Part shown: piece after piece, positions 1-6,474 of the stretch
Layout of the letters: every line of letters begins with the position of its first letter
How positions within the stretch are numbered: position 1 is the stretch's first letter
The notes under the pieces: model-generated
Told to the model about the DNA's origin: nothing
Database searches by the model: none
The model's input: only the letters and a program-made list of their open reading frames with translations
DNA from: Nitrosomonadales bacterium
GTDB taxonomy: Bacteria > Pseudomonadota > Gammaproteobacteria > Burkholderiales > SG8-41
Assembly (NCBI GenBank): GCA_009885185.1
Contig: VFLF01000489.1
Location: forward strand, 1-9,171
DNA length: 9,171 bases
Direction: 5' to 3'
Position numbers and translations under genes: made by a program

Positions 1-195
1 GCCCTAAAGGCGCGCGCCAAACACAAATTCGGCGACGAAAGCCGTTGGCCGGAATTCGCCACCAACCGCCCGATCAAGCGTCTGGGTACCGTGGCCGAAA
101 TCGCCGACGTGATCGTGTTCCTGTGTTCGGATCGCGCGAGTTACGTCAGCGGCACGGTGATTACGGTGGATGCCGGGGCGAGCGCGGCGGGGTGA
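1..195 (+). CDS. Short-chain dehydrogenase/reductase, C-terminal fragment (cut by window start)
   Basis: Only the last 64 residues of an open frame are inside the window; it enters at base 1 and ends at a TGA. The visible part is the typical C-terminal end of a classical SDR oxidoreductase: a substrate-loop helix, then a segment like NRPIKRLGTVAEIADVIVFL, then the strand and turn reading SDRASYVSGTVITVDAGAS. In SDR enzymes this R-x-G-x-x-x-E-[IV]-A segment and the final G-x-x-[IL]-x-V-D-x-G motif form the last helix and strand of the Rossmann core. The catalytic Ser/Tyr/Lys and the nucleotide-binding glycines lie upstream of the window, so cofactor and substrate are unknown. Members of this group oxidise or reduce hydroxyl or keto groups in the cytoplasm. 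It is followed on the same strand by a Bug-protein gene after a 172-bp gap. Confidence 0.9.
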   Translation, partial: ALKARAKHKFGDESRWPEFATNRPIKRLGTVAEIADVIVFLCSDRASYVSGTVITVDAGASAAG

Positions 196-213
196 TGTGG
201 CTTTTGTGTGTTA

Positions 214-228
214 CAGGGACTGTCCCTG
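214..228. repeat. Short perfect palindrome (7-bp arms) after the SDR gene
   Basis: CAGGGAC and GTCCCTG are perfect inverted arms separated by a single T, starting 18 bp after the SDR stop codon. There is no T-run behind it, so it is not a convincing intrinsic terminator. It could be a REP-like palindrome or a protein-binding site. The arms are clear in the sequence; the role is unknown. Confidence 0.5.
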
Positions 229-307
229 CCCGACATTCGAGCGCAGGCTGGAATTCAGTTCGTTTACTATGCGAAGCATGTCCATCAATATTCGTCGGCC
301 TACGTTA

Positions 308-331
308 CCAGCTGGGTTACAGCACGTGCTG
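308..331. promoter_or_regulatory. Two adjacent palindromes upstream of the first Bug gene (possible operator)
   Basis: CCAGCTGG (308-315) and CAGCACGTGCTG (320-331) are both perfect palindromes four bases apart, 36 bp before the chosen GTG start of the first Bug gene. The second contains a CACGTG core. Placement in the 172-bp gap that should carry the operon promoter makes a regulator site possible, but 8-bp and 12-bp palindromes can arise by chance in GC-rich DNA and no convincing -35/-10 pair was found beside them. Confidence 0.25.
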
Positions 332-367
332 GAACGACAGGGTTGTCAATCGTTTGAAAGTTCTTAC

Positions 368-1339
368 GTGAAGCTCATGCTTATCAAAATTATCGCGCCG
401 GTATTCGCTTTGTTCTCGATTGCACCCGCGCTGCACGCGCAGCCCGATTGGCCCACCAAGCCGCTACGCATCATCGTAGCCTTCGCACCCGGTTCGTTCA
501 CTGACGTGGCAGCGCGCGCGATCGGGCGCGAGTTGACCGAGCAGCTTGGGCAGCAGGTGATCGTGGAAAATCGCCTTGGCGCGGGCGGCACGCTGGGTTC
601 CAATAACGCCGCCAAGGCCACGGCGGATGGTTACACGCTGCTGCTCTATGACAATTCGTTCGCGATCTGGCCGAGGCTGTATCCCAAGTTGCCATTCGAT
701 CCGGTGAAAGACTTTACCCAGGTGAGTCTGGTGGCGGAATCACCGTCGATGCTGGTGTCGCGGTTGGGCCTGGCAAAAACCGTCAGGGATCTGGTGGAGC
801 AGGCGCGCGCCAGGCCGGGCGAGCTGACCTTCGGCACGGCGGGGCAGGGTTCCACCGCGCATCTGGCGTCGGAATGGTTTCTCGGCATCGCGGGCGTGAA
901 GATGACGCACGTGCCGTACAAAGGCGTGGCGCTGGCGATTGCCGATGCCATGGCGGGGCGCATTGATATTTCGATTGCGGGGCTGGCGAGCGGCATGGCG
1001 CAGGTGCGCGCGGGGCGGGTGCAGGGGCTGGCGGTGACCGGCCGCGAACGCAGCGCGGTGTTGCCCGAGGTGCCGACGTTTACCGAGGCGGGGTTTCCCG
1101 GTTATCGCATGATTCATTTTTGGGCGCTGGCGTTGCCTGCCGGAACGCCGCCGCGCGCGGTGTCGCGTCTTAATATCGAAGTGGCGCGCGCGCTGGAAAA
1201 GCCCCGCTTAAAAGAGTTGTTCGTGAGCCAGGGCGCGGTGGCCATGCCGAGTTCGGCGGCGGACCTGTCACGCCGCATCCACGACGACATCAAATTCTGG
1301 AGCGATTTGATCGTGAAAAACGGCATCAAGACGGAGTAA
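368..1339 (+). CDS. Bug-family (TctC-like) periplasmic solute-binding protein, paralogue 1
   Basis: A 323-residue protein of normal length for the tripartite tricarboxylate transporter receptor family, which binds small, often carboxylated, solutes in the periplasm. Residues 1-24 form a signal peptide ending in ALHA before QPDWP. The mature domain starts with the typical WPTKPLRIIV strand. Its first ligand loop reads APGSFTD (40-46), where most relatives have PGGxxD. The conserved VENR (66-69), ADGYT (86-90) and HVPYKG (181-186) motifs follow. The GTG at 368 has GAAAG seven bases upstream; an in-frame ATG at 377 is an alternative that leaves a 21-residue signal peptide. The open frame runs back to 170, but that part overlaps the upstream SDR and is not signal-like. 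It is the first gene of a tight operon, 14 bp before the hydrolase gene. No TctA/TctB gene is nearby, so the membrane partner is unknown, and so is the ligand. Confidence 0.9.
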   Translation: MKLMLIKIIAPVFALFSIAPALHAQPDWPTKPLRIIVAFAPGSFTDVAARAIGRELTEQLGQQVIVENRLGAGGTLGSNNAAKATADGYTLLLYDNSFAIWPRLYPKLPFDPVKDFTQVSLVAESPSMLVSRLGLAKTVRDLVEQARARPGELTFGTAGQGSTAHLASEWFLGIAGVKMTHVPYKGVALAIADAMAGRIDISIAGLASGMAQVRAGRVQGLAVTGRERSAVLPEVPTFTEAGFPGYRMIHFWALALPAGTPPRAVSRLNIEVARALEKPRLKELFVSQGAVAMPSSAADLSRRIHDDIKFWSDLIVKNGIKTE

Positions 1340-1353
1340 GGGATAACCACAAC

Positions 1354-2112
1354 ATGATAGAACGCCGCATCGATCTTAAAACCCCAAGCGGGGTGATGGA
1401 AACGTTTGTTGTTCACCCCACCGAAGGCGGGCCGTTCCCCGCCGTGGTGTTGTATATGGACGTGTGGGGCATACGCGAAGAGCTGCTCGACATTGCGCGC
1501 CGCATTGCCACCGTGGGTTATTACTGCCTGCTGCCGGATTTGTATTATCGGCAGGGCCGCGTGCGCACGGAATTTCGTGACGCGAGCAACCGCATGATTT
1601 CCATGGACAGGCTTACCGAGCCGCAGCGCCAGATTGCGCTGGCGCCGCTGGAAAAGCTCACCGACGAGATGGTGATCGCGGACACCGCGAGCCTGCTGGA
1701 TTTCATCGGCAAGGGCGAACCCGCGCGGCCCGGCGCGATGGGGGCCATCGGCTATTGCATGGGCGGGCGGCATGTGTTTCGCGTGATGGGCGCGTTCCCG
1801 CAACGCTTTCGCGCGTGCGCCAGTCTGCACGGCTCGCTGATCGTGACTGATGACGCCGATTCGCCGCATTTCTCCGCACTGAAGGGCGCGGGGGAGTTGT
1901 ATTGCGGCCTGGCGGAAAAAGACCGTCACGCGCAACCCGCGAAACTCAAGGTGCTGCGCGAAGCGCCGTGGCAGCTCAAGTTCCATCACGAATTGCATCA
2001 AGGCGCGGATCACGGTTACGCGCTGCCCGATCGCGATGTGCATGACAAACCAGCCGCCAATCGCGATTGGGAAGCGATCTTCGGCATGTTCCGGCGGCAG
2101 ATGCCCTTGTGA
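1354..2112 (+). CDS. Dienelactone hydrolase family alpha/beta hydrolase
   Basis: A 252-residue cytoplasmic protein with no signal peptide, of the usual length for the dienelactone hydrolase family. The nucleophile elbow is GYCMGG with Cys135, the acid is probably Asp190 (LAEKD) and the base His220 (GADHGYA), giving the Cys-Asp-His triad typical of the family. In carboxymethylenebutenolidase a glutamate in a loop after the second strand helps activate the cysteine; here the matching stretch is MDVWGI (35-40), with Asp instead. Known members open dienelactones to maleylacetate in chlorocatechol breakdown, but many homologues have other ester or lactone substrates, so the exact reaction is open. 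AAGGGA lies ten bases before the ATG. It sits 14 bp after a Bug gene and 28 bp before an SDR gene, so it is probably co-transcribed with both, suggesting a step in breakdown of an imported acid or lactone. Confidence 0.9.
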   Translation: MIERRIDLKTPSGVMETFVVHPTEGGPFPAVVLYMDVWGIREELLDIARRIATVGYYCLLPDLYYRQGRVRTEFRDASNRMISMDRLTEPQRQIALAPLEKLTDEMVIADTASLLDFIGKGEPARPGAMGAIGYCMGGRHVFRVMGAFPQRFRACASLHGSLIVTDDADSPHFSALKGAGELYCGLAEKDRHAQPAKLKVLREAPWQLKFHHELHQGADHGYALPDRDVHDKPAANRDWEAIFGMFRRQMPL

Positions 2113-2140
2113 CCGCTATGACCCCTGTGAAAGGATAGCC

Positions 2141-2896
2141 ATGTTATTAAAGAACAAAATCGCGGTCATCGCCGGCGATGCCTACGGTGTCGGCCACGCC
2201 GCGGCGGCGCTGTTTGCGCGCGAGGGCGCGAGCGTGGTGTGCATTGACGACAACGCCGGTTGCGAGAAGGCGAAAACGCTACGTGTCGGTGATGCAGACG
2301 CGCCGTATTTTTACGCCGATGTGTCGGACAGCGCGCAGGTGCAGGCGGTGGCCGGCGCCTGCGAAACGTTTTTGTCCAAGGTGGATATCCTGTTCAACAT
2401 CGCCGGACGCAACCCGATCAAGGCGAATTTCGAGGCCACCACCGAGGACACTTGGGCCGCGATGATCGGGCGCAATCTGACTTCCGGCTTTTTGTGCGCG
2501 AAGTATTTTTTGCCGCTGATGAAAAAAGCCAGTTCCGGCGCCATCATAAACCACGGCTCCATCGACGGGTTTCTGGGCAACCCATCCATTGCGGCGTATT
2601 CGGCGGCCAAGGGCGGCGTCATTCCCTTGACGCATGTGATGGCGCACGATCTCGCTAAATACAACATTCGCGTGAACTCCATCTCCACCGGCGGCATACG
2701 TCCCACGGCGGCGGCCACTTCGGTGCGAGACGAGGCGCGCATCGCCGTCACGCCGCTCGCGCGCATGGGTACGGCCATCGACATAGCGCATGTCGCGCTG
2801 TTTCTGGCCTCGGACAATGCGGCTTATGTGAACGGCGCCGACATCGTGGCCGATGGCGGACGCACGGTGATTACCCATGGCTGTTTTGATGATTAG
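2141..2896 (+). CDS. Short-chain dehydrogenase/reductase (SDR), full length
   Basis: A 251-residue classical SDR, of typical length. The Rossmann glycine motif is at 12-18 (GDAYGVG), with Ala11 where Thr is usual in TGxxxGxG. Asp36 ends the second strand, which in this family favours NAD(H) over NADP(H). NIAG at 86-89 stands for NNAG, Asn112 is the active-site Asn, Ser140 lies in NHGS, and Tyr153 and Lys157 form YSAAK. All four catalytic residues are therefore present. The C-terminal end has ARMGTAIDIAHVALFLASDN and the VNGADIVADGG closing motif. The open frame extends upstream to 2036 inside the hydrolase gene; the ATG at 2141 is preferred because GAAAGGA lies just before it and MLLKNKIAVIAG is a normal SDR start. 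It probably oxidises a hydroxyl group of the pathway intermediate. The substrate is not recognisable. Its end overlaps the next Bug gene by 20 bp. Confidence 0.92.
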   Translation: MLLKNKIAVIAGDAYGVGHAAAALFAREGASVVCIDDNAGCEKAKTLRVGDADAPYFYADVSDSAQVQAVAGACETFLSKVDILFNIAGRNPIKANFEATTEDTWAAMIGRNLTSGFLCAKYFLPLMKKASSGAIINHGSIDGFLGNPSIAAYSAAKGGVIPLTHVMAHDLAKYNIRVNSISTGGIRPTAAATSVRDEARIAVTPLARMGTAIDIAHVALFLASDNAAYVNGADIVADGGRTVITHGCFDD

Positions 2897-3878
2897 CTGG
2901 TGGCGCATGAGAGCGTGTGGTGTCGCGTTGCTCGGTGCGGCATCGCTGGCGACGCAGGCCTATGCGCGGCCCGCCGACGCTGATTATCCCAACAAGCCCA
3001 TCCGTGTGGTGGTGCCGTCGTCACCGGGCGGCGGCATCGATGCGTTGGCGCGTGTTATCGGCCCCAAGCTGACCGAGGCATGGGGCAAGTCCATCATCAT
3101 TGATAATCGCGCCGGAGCTGGCGGCATCATCGGTTCGGAAATCGTGGCGCGCGCGCCGCCCGACGGCTACACCGTGCTGATCGTGGCGGGTGGATACACG
3201 CTGAACCCCAGCCTGTATGCCAGGCTGCCCTACGACACAATCCGCGATTTCGAGCGTGTGTCACTGCTGGCGGATGCGCCGAACCTTCTGGTGGCGCACG
3301 CGTCGCTGCCGGTGAAAAGCGTCAAGGAGCTGATCTCCTACGCCAGAGCCAAGCCGAAATTTTTGACGTATGCCTCGTCGGGTGTAGGCACCACCAGCTA
3401 TCTGTCGGGCGAGATCATGAAGGTGATGACGGGCATCGAGATCATCCACGTGCCGTACAAGGGAGCGGGCCTGTCGAATGCCGCCGCGATTGCCGGGCAG
3501 GTGCATTTTATTTTTTCCGCGCCGCATACCATGGTGCCGCATGTTAAAACTGAGCGGATGCGCGCGCTCGGCGTGTCATCATTGCGGCGCTTGCCGCTGA
3601 TTCCCGACGTGCCGACGATAGCCGAATCCGGCTTGCCGGGCTTTGATGTCAGCAGCACCTACGGCGTTCTGGCGCCCGCAACAACGCCGCGAGCCATCAT
3701 CAACAAAATAAACGCCGAAATCGTGCGCATCCTGCGGTTGCCCGAAATACGCGCCAATCTTGAAAGTCAGAGCTTCGATGTGGTGGCGAGCAGCCCCGAG
3801 GATTACGATCGCTTTGTCAGAACCGACATGGCGCGCTGGGCCAAGGCGCTGAAGCAGGCGGGGATCCAGCCGGAATAA
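2877..3878 (+). CDS. Bug-family periplasmic solute-binding protein, paralogue 2
   Basis: A 333-residue Bug/TctC-like protein. The signal peptide covers about residues 1-30, with an Arg-containing n-region, the core GVALLGAASLA and a cleavage site after AYA. The mature part opens with DYPNKPIRVVV, then the ligand loop PGGGID (50-55), IDNRAGAGG (75-83), PPDGYT (94-99), SSGVGT (167-172) and HVPYKG (191-196), all standard for the family. The start at 2877 overlaps the SDR gene by 20 bp and has GGTGA six bases upstream. In-frame ATGs at 2889 and 2907 are possible alternatives that would shorten the signal peptide. The overlap suggests translational coupling to the SDR, so binding protein and dehydrogenase are probably made together. 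Ligand unknown; probably a small organic acid. No permease genes lie next to it. Confidence 0.92.
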   Translation: MAVLMISWWRMRACGVALLGAASLATQAYARPADADYPNKPIRVVVPSSPGGGIDALARVIGPKLTEAWGKSIIIDNRAGAGGIIGSEIVARAPPDGYTVLIVAGGYTLNPSLYARLPYDTIRDFERVSLLADAPNLLVAHASLPVKSVKELISYARAKPKFLTYASSGVGTTSYLSGEIMKVMTGIEIIHVPYKGAGLSNAAAIAGQVHFIFSAPHTMVPHVKTERMRALGVSSLRRLPLIPDVPTIAESGLPGFDVSSTYGVLAPATTPRAIINKINAEIVRILRLPEIRANLESQSFDVVASSPEDYDRFVRTDMARWAKALKQAGIQPE

Positions 3879-3995
3879 CAATCATGGTCTGTATAAAAAT
3901 AATTTCAAAACAAATAGTTATATGAGCTATCGCGAATGAACGCTGCAAAATCCCTGCGTGACCTGCTCGCCGGCAAATCGCGCGGCGGTGAAAAA
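3879..3995 (+). promoter_or_regulatory. AT-rich gap before the third Bug gene, possible promoter region
   Basis: About 3885-3925 is clearly richer in A and T than its GC-rich surroundings and includes TATAAAAAT and AGTTATAT stretches that could serve as a -10 element. I could not pair any of them with a good -35 hexamer at 17 bp. The gap is larger than those inside the upstream operon, so a separate promoter for the third Bug gene is plausible but unproven. If the alternative start at 3936 were used, the gap would be only 57 bp. Confidence 0.3.
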
Positions 3996-4967
3996 ATGAG
4001 CGCGGCGCGCGCGTTGCGAACCGGGCTTGCGCTCGCGGCGTGTTGTGCCGGTAATCACGCGGCCGCGAACCCGAATTATCCCACCAGGCCGATACGCATC
4101 GTGGTGCCGTTCACGCCCGGCGGCTCCAACGATCTGGTGGGACGCGTGCTGTCGCAAAAATTTCACGAGGCATGGGGCCAACCGGTGATTATCGACAACC
4201 GCCCCGGCGGCGGCTCCACCATCGGCATGGAGCTGGTGACGCGCGCCGCGCCGGATGGTCACACCTTGCTGACCACCTCCGGCGGCATTGCCATCGTGGG
4301 TTCGTTGTATCAATTGTCGTTTAACCCGATCAAGGATTTGTCGCCGGTTATTTTGCTGGCGCAGATGCCGTATCTGCTGGCGGTGCATCCGGCGGTGCCG
4401 GCGAAATCCGCGCGCGACGTGGTGAGTCTTGCCAAGGCGCAACCCGGCAAGCTGATTTTTTCATCATCGGGCGCGGGGACCTCGGCGCATCTGGCGATGG
4501 AAATGTTTCGCCACATGACCAGCATCGAGTTGCTGCACGTGCCGTACAAGGGCGGCAATCCGGCGGTCACGGCGGTGATGGGCGGCGAAGTGCAGGGCAC
4601 CTTTAACGTGATTACCGGTACGCTACCGTATGCGCGCAGCGGCAAATTGCGCGCGCTCGGCGTGAGCAGCGCCAAGCGCGCCGACGTTGCGCCGGATATA
4701 CCCACTATCGCGGAATCGGGCGTGCCGGGTTATGAGGTGATCGCGTGGTACAACGTGTTCGCGCCGGCGCGCACCCCGCGCGGCGTGATCGACAAACTCA
4801 ACAGCGAGATCAATCGCCAACTGCAAACAGCGGATGTGCGCGAACGCTTTCAGACACTGGGGGTGTCGCCGCTGGGCGGCACGCCGGAGGTGCTAGGCAA
4901 GTATCTGGAATTCGAGATTACGCGCTGGGCGAAGCTGATTAAGGAAACCGGCGTCAAGCTAAAGTAG
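3996..4967 (+). CDS. Bug-family periplasmic solute-binding protein, paralogue 3
   Basis: A 323-residue Bug/TctC-like protein when started at 3996. That ATG is preferred because GGTG lies five bases upstream and the protein then begins with a compact signal peptide (about 24 residues, MSAARALRTGLALAACCAG followed by NHAAA) before NPNYPTRPIRIVV. The open frame also allows an ATG at 3936, which would add 20 mostly polar and charged residues. The ligand loop is PGGSND (41-46), followed by IDNRPGGGS (66-74), APDGHT (85-90), SSSGAGT (156-162) and HVPYKG (181-186). Tyr is replaced by His in the usual DGYT motif. The second-domain loop GGEVQ (196-200) is also normal. It probably delivers or senses a small organic acid in the periplasm. 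It is last in its plus-strand run and faces the MFS gene tail to tail. Confidence 0.9.
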   Translation: MSAARALRTGLALAACCAGNHAAANPNYPTRPIRIVVPFTPGGSNDLVGRVLSQKFHEAWGQPVIIDNRPGGGSTIGMELVTRAAPDGHTLLTTSGGIAIVGSLYQLSFNPIKDLSPVILLAQMPYLLAVHPAVPAKSARDVVSLAKAQPGKLIFSSSGAGTSAHLAMEMFRHMTSIELLHVPYKGGNPAVTAVMGGEVQGTFNVITGTLPYARSGKLRALGVSSAKRADVAPDIPTIAESGVPGYEVIAWYNVFAPARTPRGVIDKLNSEINRQLQTADVRERFQTLGVSPLGGTPEVLGKYLEFEITRWAKLIKETGVKLK

Positions 4968-5014
4968 AAAAAAAGTAACTGCTCAGCATGACGACAAAAC
5001 CCGAAACCCTTTTT

Positions 5015-5085
5015 GCCACAGTGGACACAGAGAACACGAGAGCTTCGGTGCGCTTTCCCTCTGTGAACTCTGTGTTCTCTGTGGC
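5015..5085. repeat. Imperfect inverted repeat built of CACAGAGNN units, between convergent genes
   Basis: The left arm (5015-5042) and the right arm (5058-5085) are reverse complements at about 21 of 28 positions, around a 15-nt centre. Each arm is made of three 9-nt units of the form CACAGAGNN. The right arm, read on the minus strand, has three good copies; in the left arm the first and third copies are degenerate. It lies between the stop codons of the third Bug gene and the MFS gene, where repetitive intergenic palindromes and transcript-ending hairpins are often found. No clean T-run follows it on either strand, so a REP-like element is at least as likely as an intrinsic terminator. Confidence 0.75.
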
Positions 5086-5148
5086 GAATGTCTTTGAATT
5101 TGTCGTTTGGGCTGAGTGGTTACTAAAAAAGTTAATAAAAACAAATAC

Positions 5149-6390
5149 TTACAATACTTTCTGCTCTGCAGGCATCCGCGGCGGCTTGGCCATCAAAAAG
5201 AACATCGCGCCCAGCAACGAAAACACCGCCAGCAGCGTAAAGCCCATGCGGTAGTTGCCTTGCCAGTCCGCAAACGCGCCGGCGAGTACGGGGCCGATGA
5301 TATTGCCGATCACCGTGATCATCGTTGATAGCCCGAGGATCAGGCCGATGGAGCGGCGGCCGAAATAATCCGCGCGTATCGCCTGCATGAACGGGCCGCG
5401 CAGTCCCCAACCCACGCCGTGCAGCAGCAGCGAAAATGCCAGCACCACGGGGCCGGTGGCATAGGTGAGCAGCAGCAGTCCGCCAGTGTGCATCAGCATG
5501 CAGGTGGCGGCGACCTTGCGCTTGACGAATTTTTCACCAACAAACCAGCCGAGCACCACGCCCGCGCCTTGGCCCACCGTCACCAGTATAAAAAACAGCG
5601 AGGCCTGCGCGAGCGAATAGCCCAGTCCTTCCTTCATGTGCGTGATGGCATGCACGTTGATCGCCATCACCACCAGCAGCGAACACGCGTGGCCCAGCGA
5701 CAACAACCAGAACGCGCTGGTGCGCAGCGCCTGGCGCGCGGTGAATGAAGACTCGGCGGGCGCCGCCGGCTCGCCGCTCACCACGGGTGCCGGCGGCAAT
5801 CCGTCCATGGTCATGCCCTGATCCTCCGGGCGGCTGCGGATCATGCTTGCCAGGGGCCAGCCGATAAGTATGGAGATGACGCCTGAGCCGAACGCGGTCG
5901 GCCGCCAGCCGAATGACTGTATCGACCACGCCACCAGAAAAACAAACAGCCCGCCGAGCGCGCCGCCAAACTGCAACGCCGACAGCGCGCGCGTGCGGCG
6001 CTTTTCGAACCACTGGATGATTGCCACGCTCACCAGCAGGTTGCTGAACATGCTGGAGCCCAGCGCGATGACCGCGAATGCGGCATAAAAGCCGAGCAGA
6101 GTTTCGATCCGGCTCAACAGCATAAAGCCGATGCCGAAAGCGACCACGCCGAAGCGCACCATGCCCTGCGAGCCGAAGCGGTCCACCATCCAGCCGAGTA
6201 TCGGGCCGAGAATGGCAACCTCGGTGGATTTCATCGCGGCGGCGGCAGAGAGCGCGGTTTTGCTCCAGCCGCGCTCTTCGACCAGCACCGCGACGTAGAC
6301 GCCGAACGCCTGATTCAGCAGCACCGCCTGCATAAATTGCAGTGCGCCGCCGGCGCCTACCACGCGCCAACCGTAGAAAATTTTCTTCAT
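5149..6390 (-). CDS. Major facilitator superfamily transporter, oxalate/formate or monocarboxylate-like
   Basis: A 413-residue inner-membrane protein with the length and pattern of a 12-helix MFS carrier: six hydrophobic segments in residues 8-185, a hydrophilic central loop (about 186-222, rich in Pro, Ala and Glu), then six more in 223-402. The MFS motif A is seen as GWMVDRFG (66-73) after helix 2. In the second half, a DYFGRRSIGLILG segment (341-353) resembles the loop after helix 8 in the bacterial oxalate/formate and monocarboxylate carrier group. The N-terminal FYGWRVV start is also common in that group. It probably moves a small organic acid, using an ion gradient or exchange; direction and substrate cannot be read. 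The ATG has no strong ribosome site. It is divergent from the fourth Bug gene across an 84-bp region with a strong palindrome, suggesting joint control. MFS carriers do not normally use binding proteins. Confidence 0.88.
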   Translation of the reverse strand: MKKIFYGWRVVGAGGALQFMQAVLLNQAFGVYVAVLVEERGWSKTALSAAAAMKSTEVAILGPILGWMVDRFGSQGMVRFGVVAFGIGFMLLSRIETLLGFYAAFAVIALGSSMFSNLLVSVAIIQWFEKRRTRALSALQFGGALGGLFVFLVAWSIQSFGWRPTAFGSGVISILIGWPLASMIRSRPEDQGMTMDGLPPAPVVSGEPAAPAESSFTARQALRTSAFWLLSLGHACSLLVVMAINVHAITHMKEGLGYSLAQASLFFILVTVGQGAGVVLGWFVGEKFVKRKVAATCMLMHTGGLLLLTYATGPVVLAFSLLLHGVGWGLRGPFMQAIRADYFGRRSIGLILGLSTMITVIGNIIGPVLAGAFADWQGNYRMGFTLLAVFSLLGAMFFLMAKPPRMPAEQKVL

Positions 6391-6410
6391 GAGATGTGGC
6401 GAGGATAACG

Positions 6411-6436
6411 CAGGTGGTGCGATGGCGCATCACCTG
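6411..6436. promoter_or_regulatory. Near-perfect 26-bp palindrome in the divergent MFS/Bug promoter region
   Basis: The arms CAGGTGGTGCG and CGCATCACCTG match as inverted repeats at 10 of 11 positions around the 4-nt centre ATGG. It lies 20 bp from the MFS start codon and 38 bp from the fourth Bug start codon, so it sits where a dimeric repressor or activator could control both divergent genes. It could alternatively form an RNA stem-loop in either leader. No regulator gene is present in the window and no clear -35/-10 pair was found, so the bound protein is unknown. Confidence 0.55.
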
Positions 6437-6463
6437 TGGCATAGTCTGCGAGCGAGGATAAAG

Positions 6464-6470
6464 AGGAGGA
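6464..6470 (+). promoter_or_regulatory. Strong ribosome binding site of the fourth Bug gene
   Basis: AGGAGGA ends four bases before the ATG at 6475 and is the best Shine-Dalgarno match in the window. It fixes the start of the fourth Bug gene even though the resulting signal peptide has an unusually long n-region. Confidence 0.8.
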
Positions 6471-6474
6471 GCCG

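Noticed and set aside
170..367. Extended N-terminus of the first Bug protein
   Set aside because: The frame is open back to 170, but this part overlaps the SDR end, is not signal-peptide-like, and would bury the real signal peptide near residue 70.
45..371. 108-codon plus-strand open frame at the window start
   Set aside because: It overlaps the SDR C-terminus in another frame and has no domain, signal peptide or good start site.
343..371. TTGTCA as a -35 box before the first Bug gene
   Set aside because: The hexamer is close to consensus, but the -10 position at 17 bp spacing would fall on the start codon and reads ACGTGA, so it cannot serve this start.
1114..2043. 309-codon open frame on the minus strand
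   Set aside because: It lies opposite the first Bug gene and the hydrolase, both of which have clear family motifs. Its translation shows no recognisable domain and is rich in Arg, His and Ala, as expected of an antisense shadow in GC-rich DNA.
5015..5085. CRISPR array
   Set aside because: The repeated units are only 9 nt, contiguous and arranged as inverted arms, with no unique spacers and no cas genes.
4988..5254. 88-codon frame across the convergent intergenic region
   Set aside because: It reads through the inverted repeat and into the antisense of the MFS gene; no ribosome site or family resemblance.
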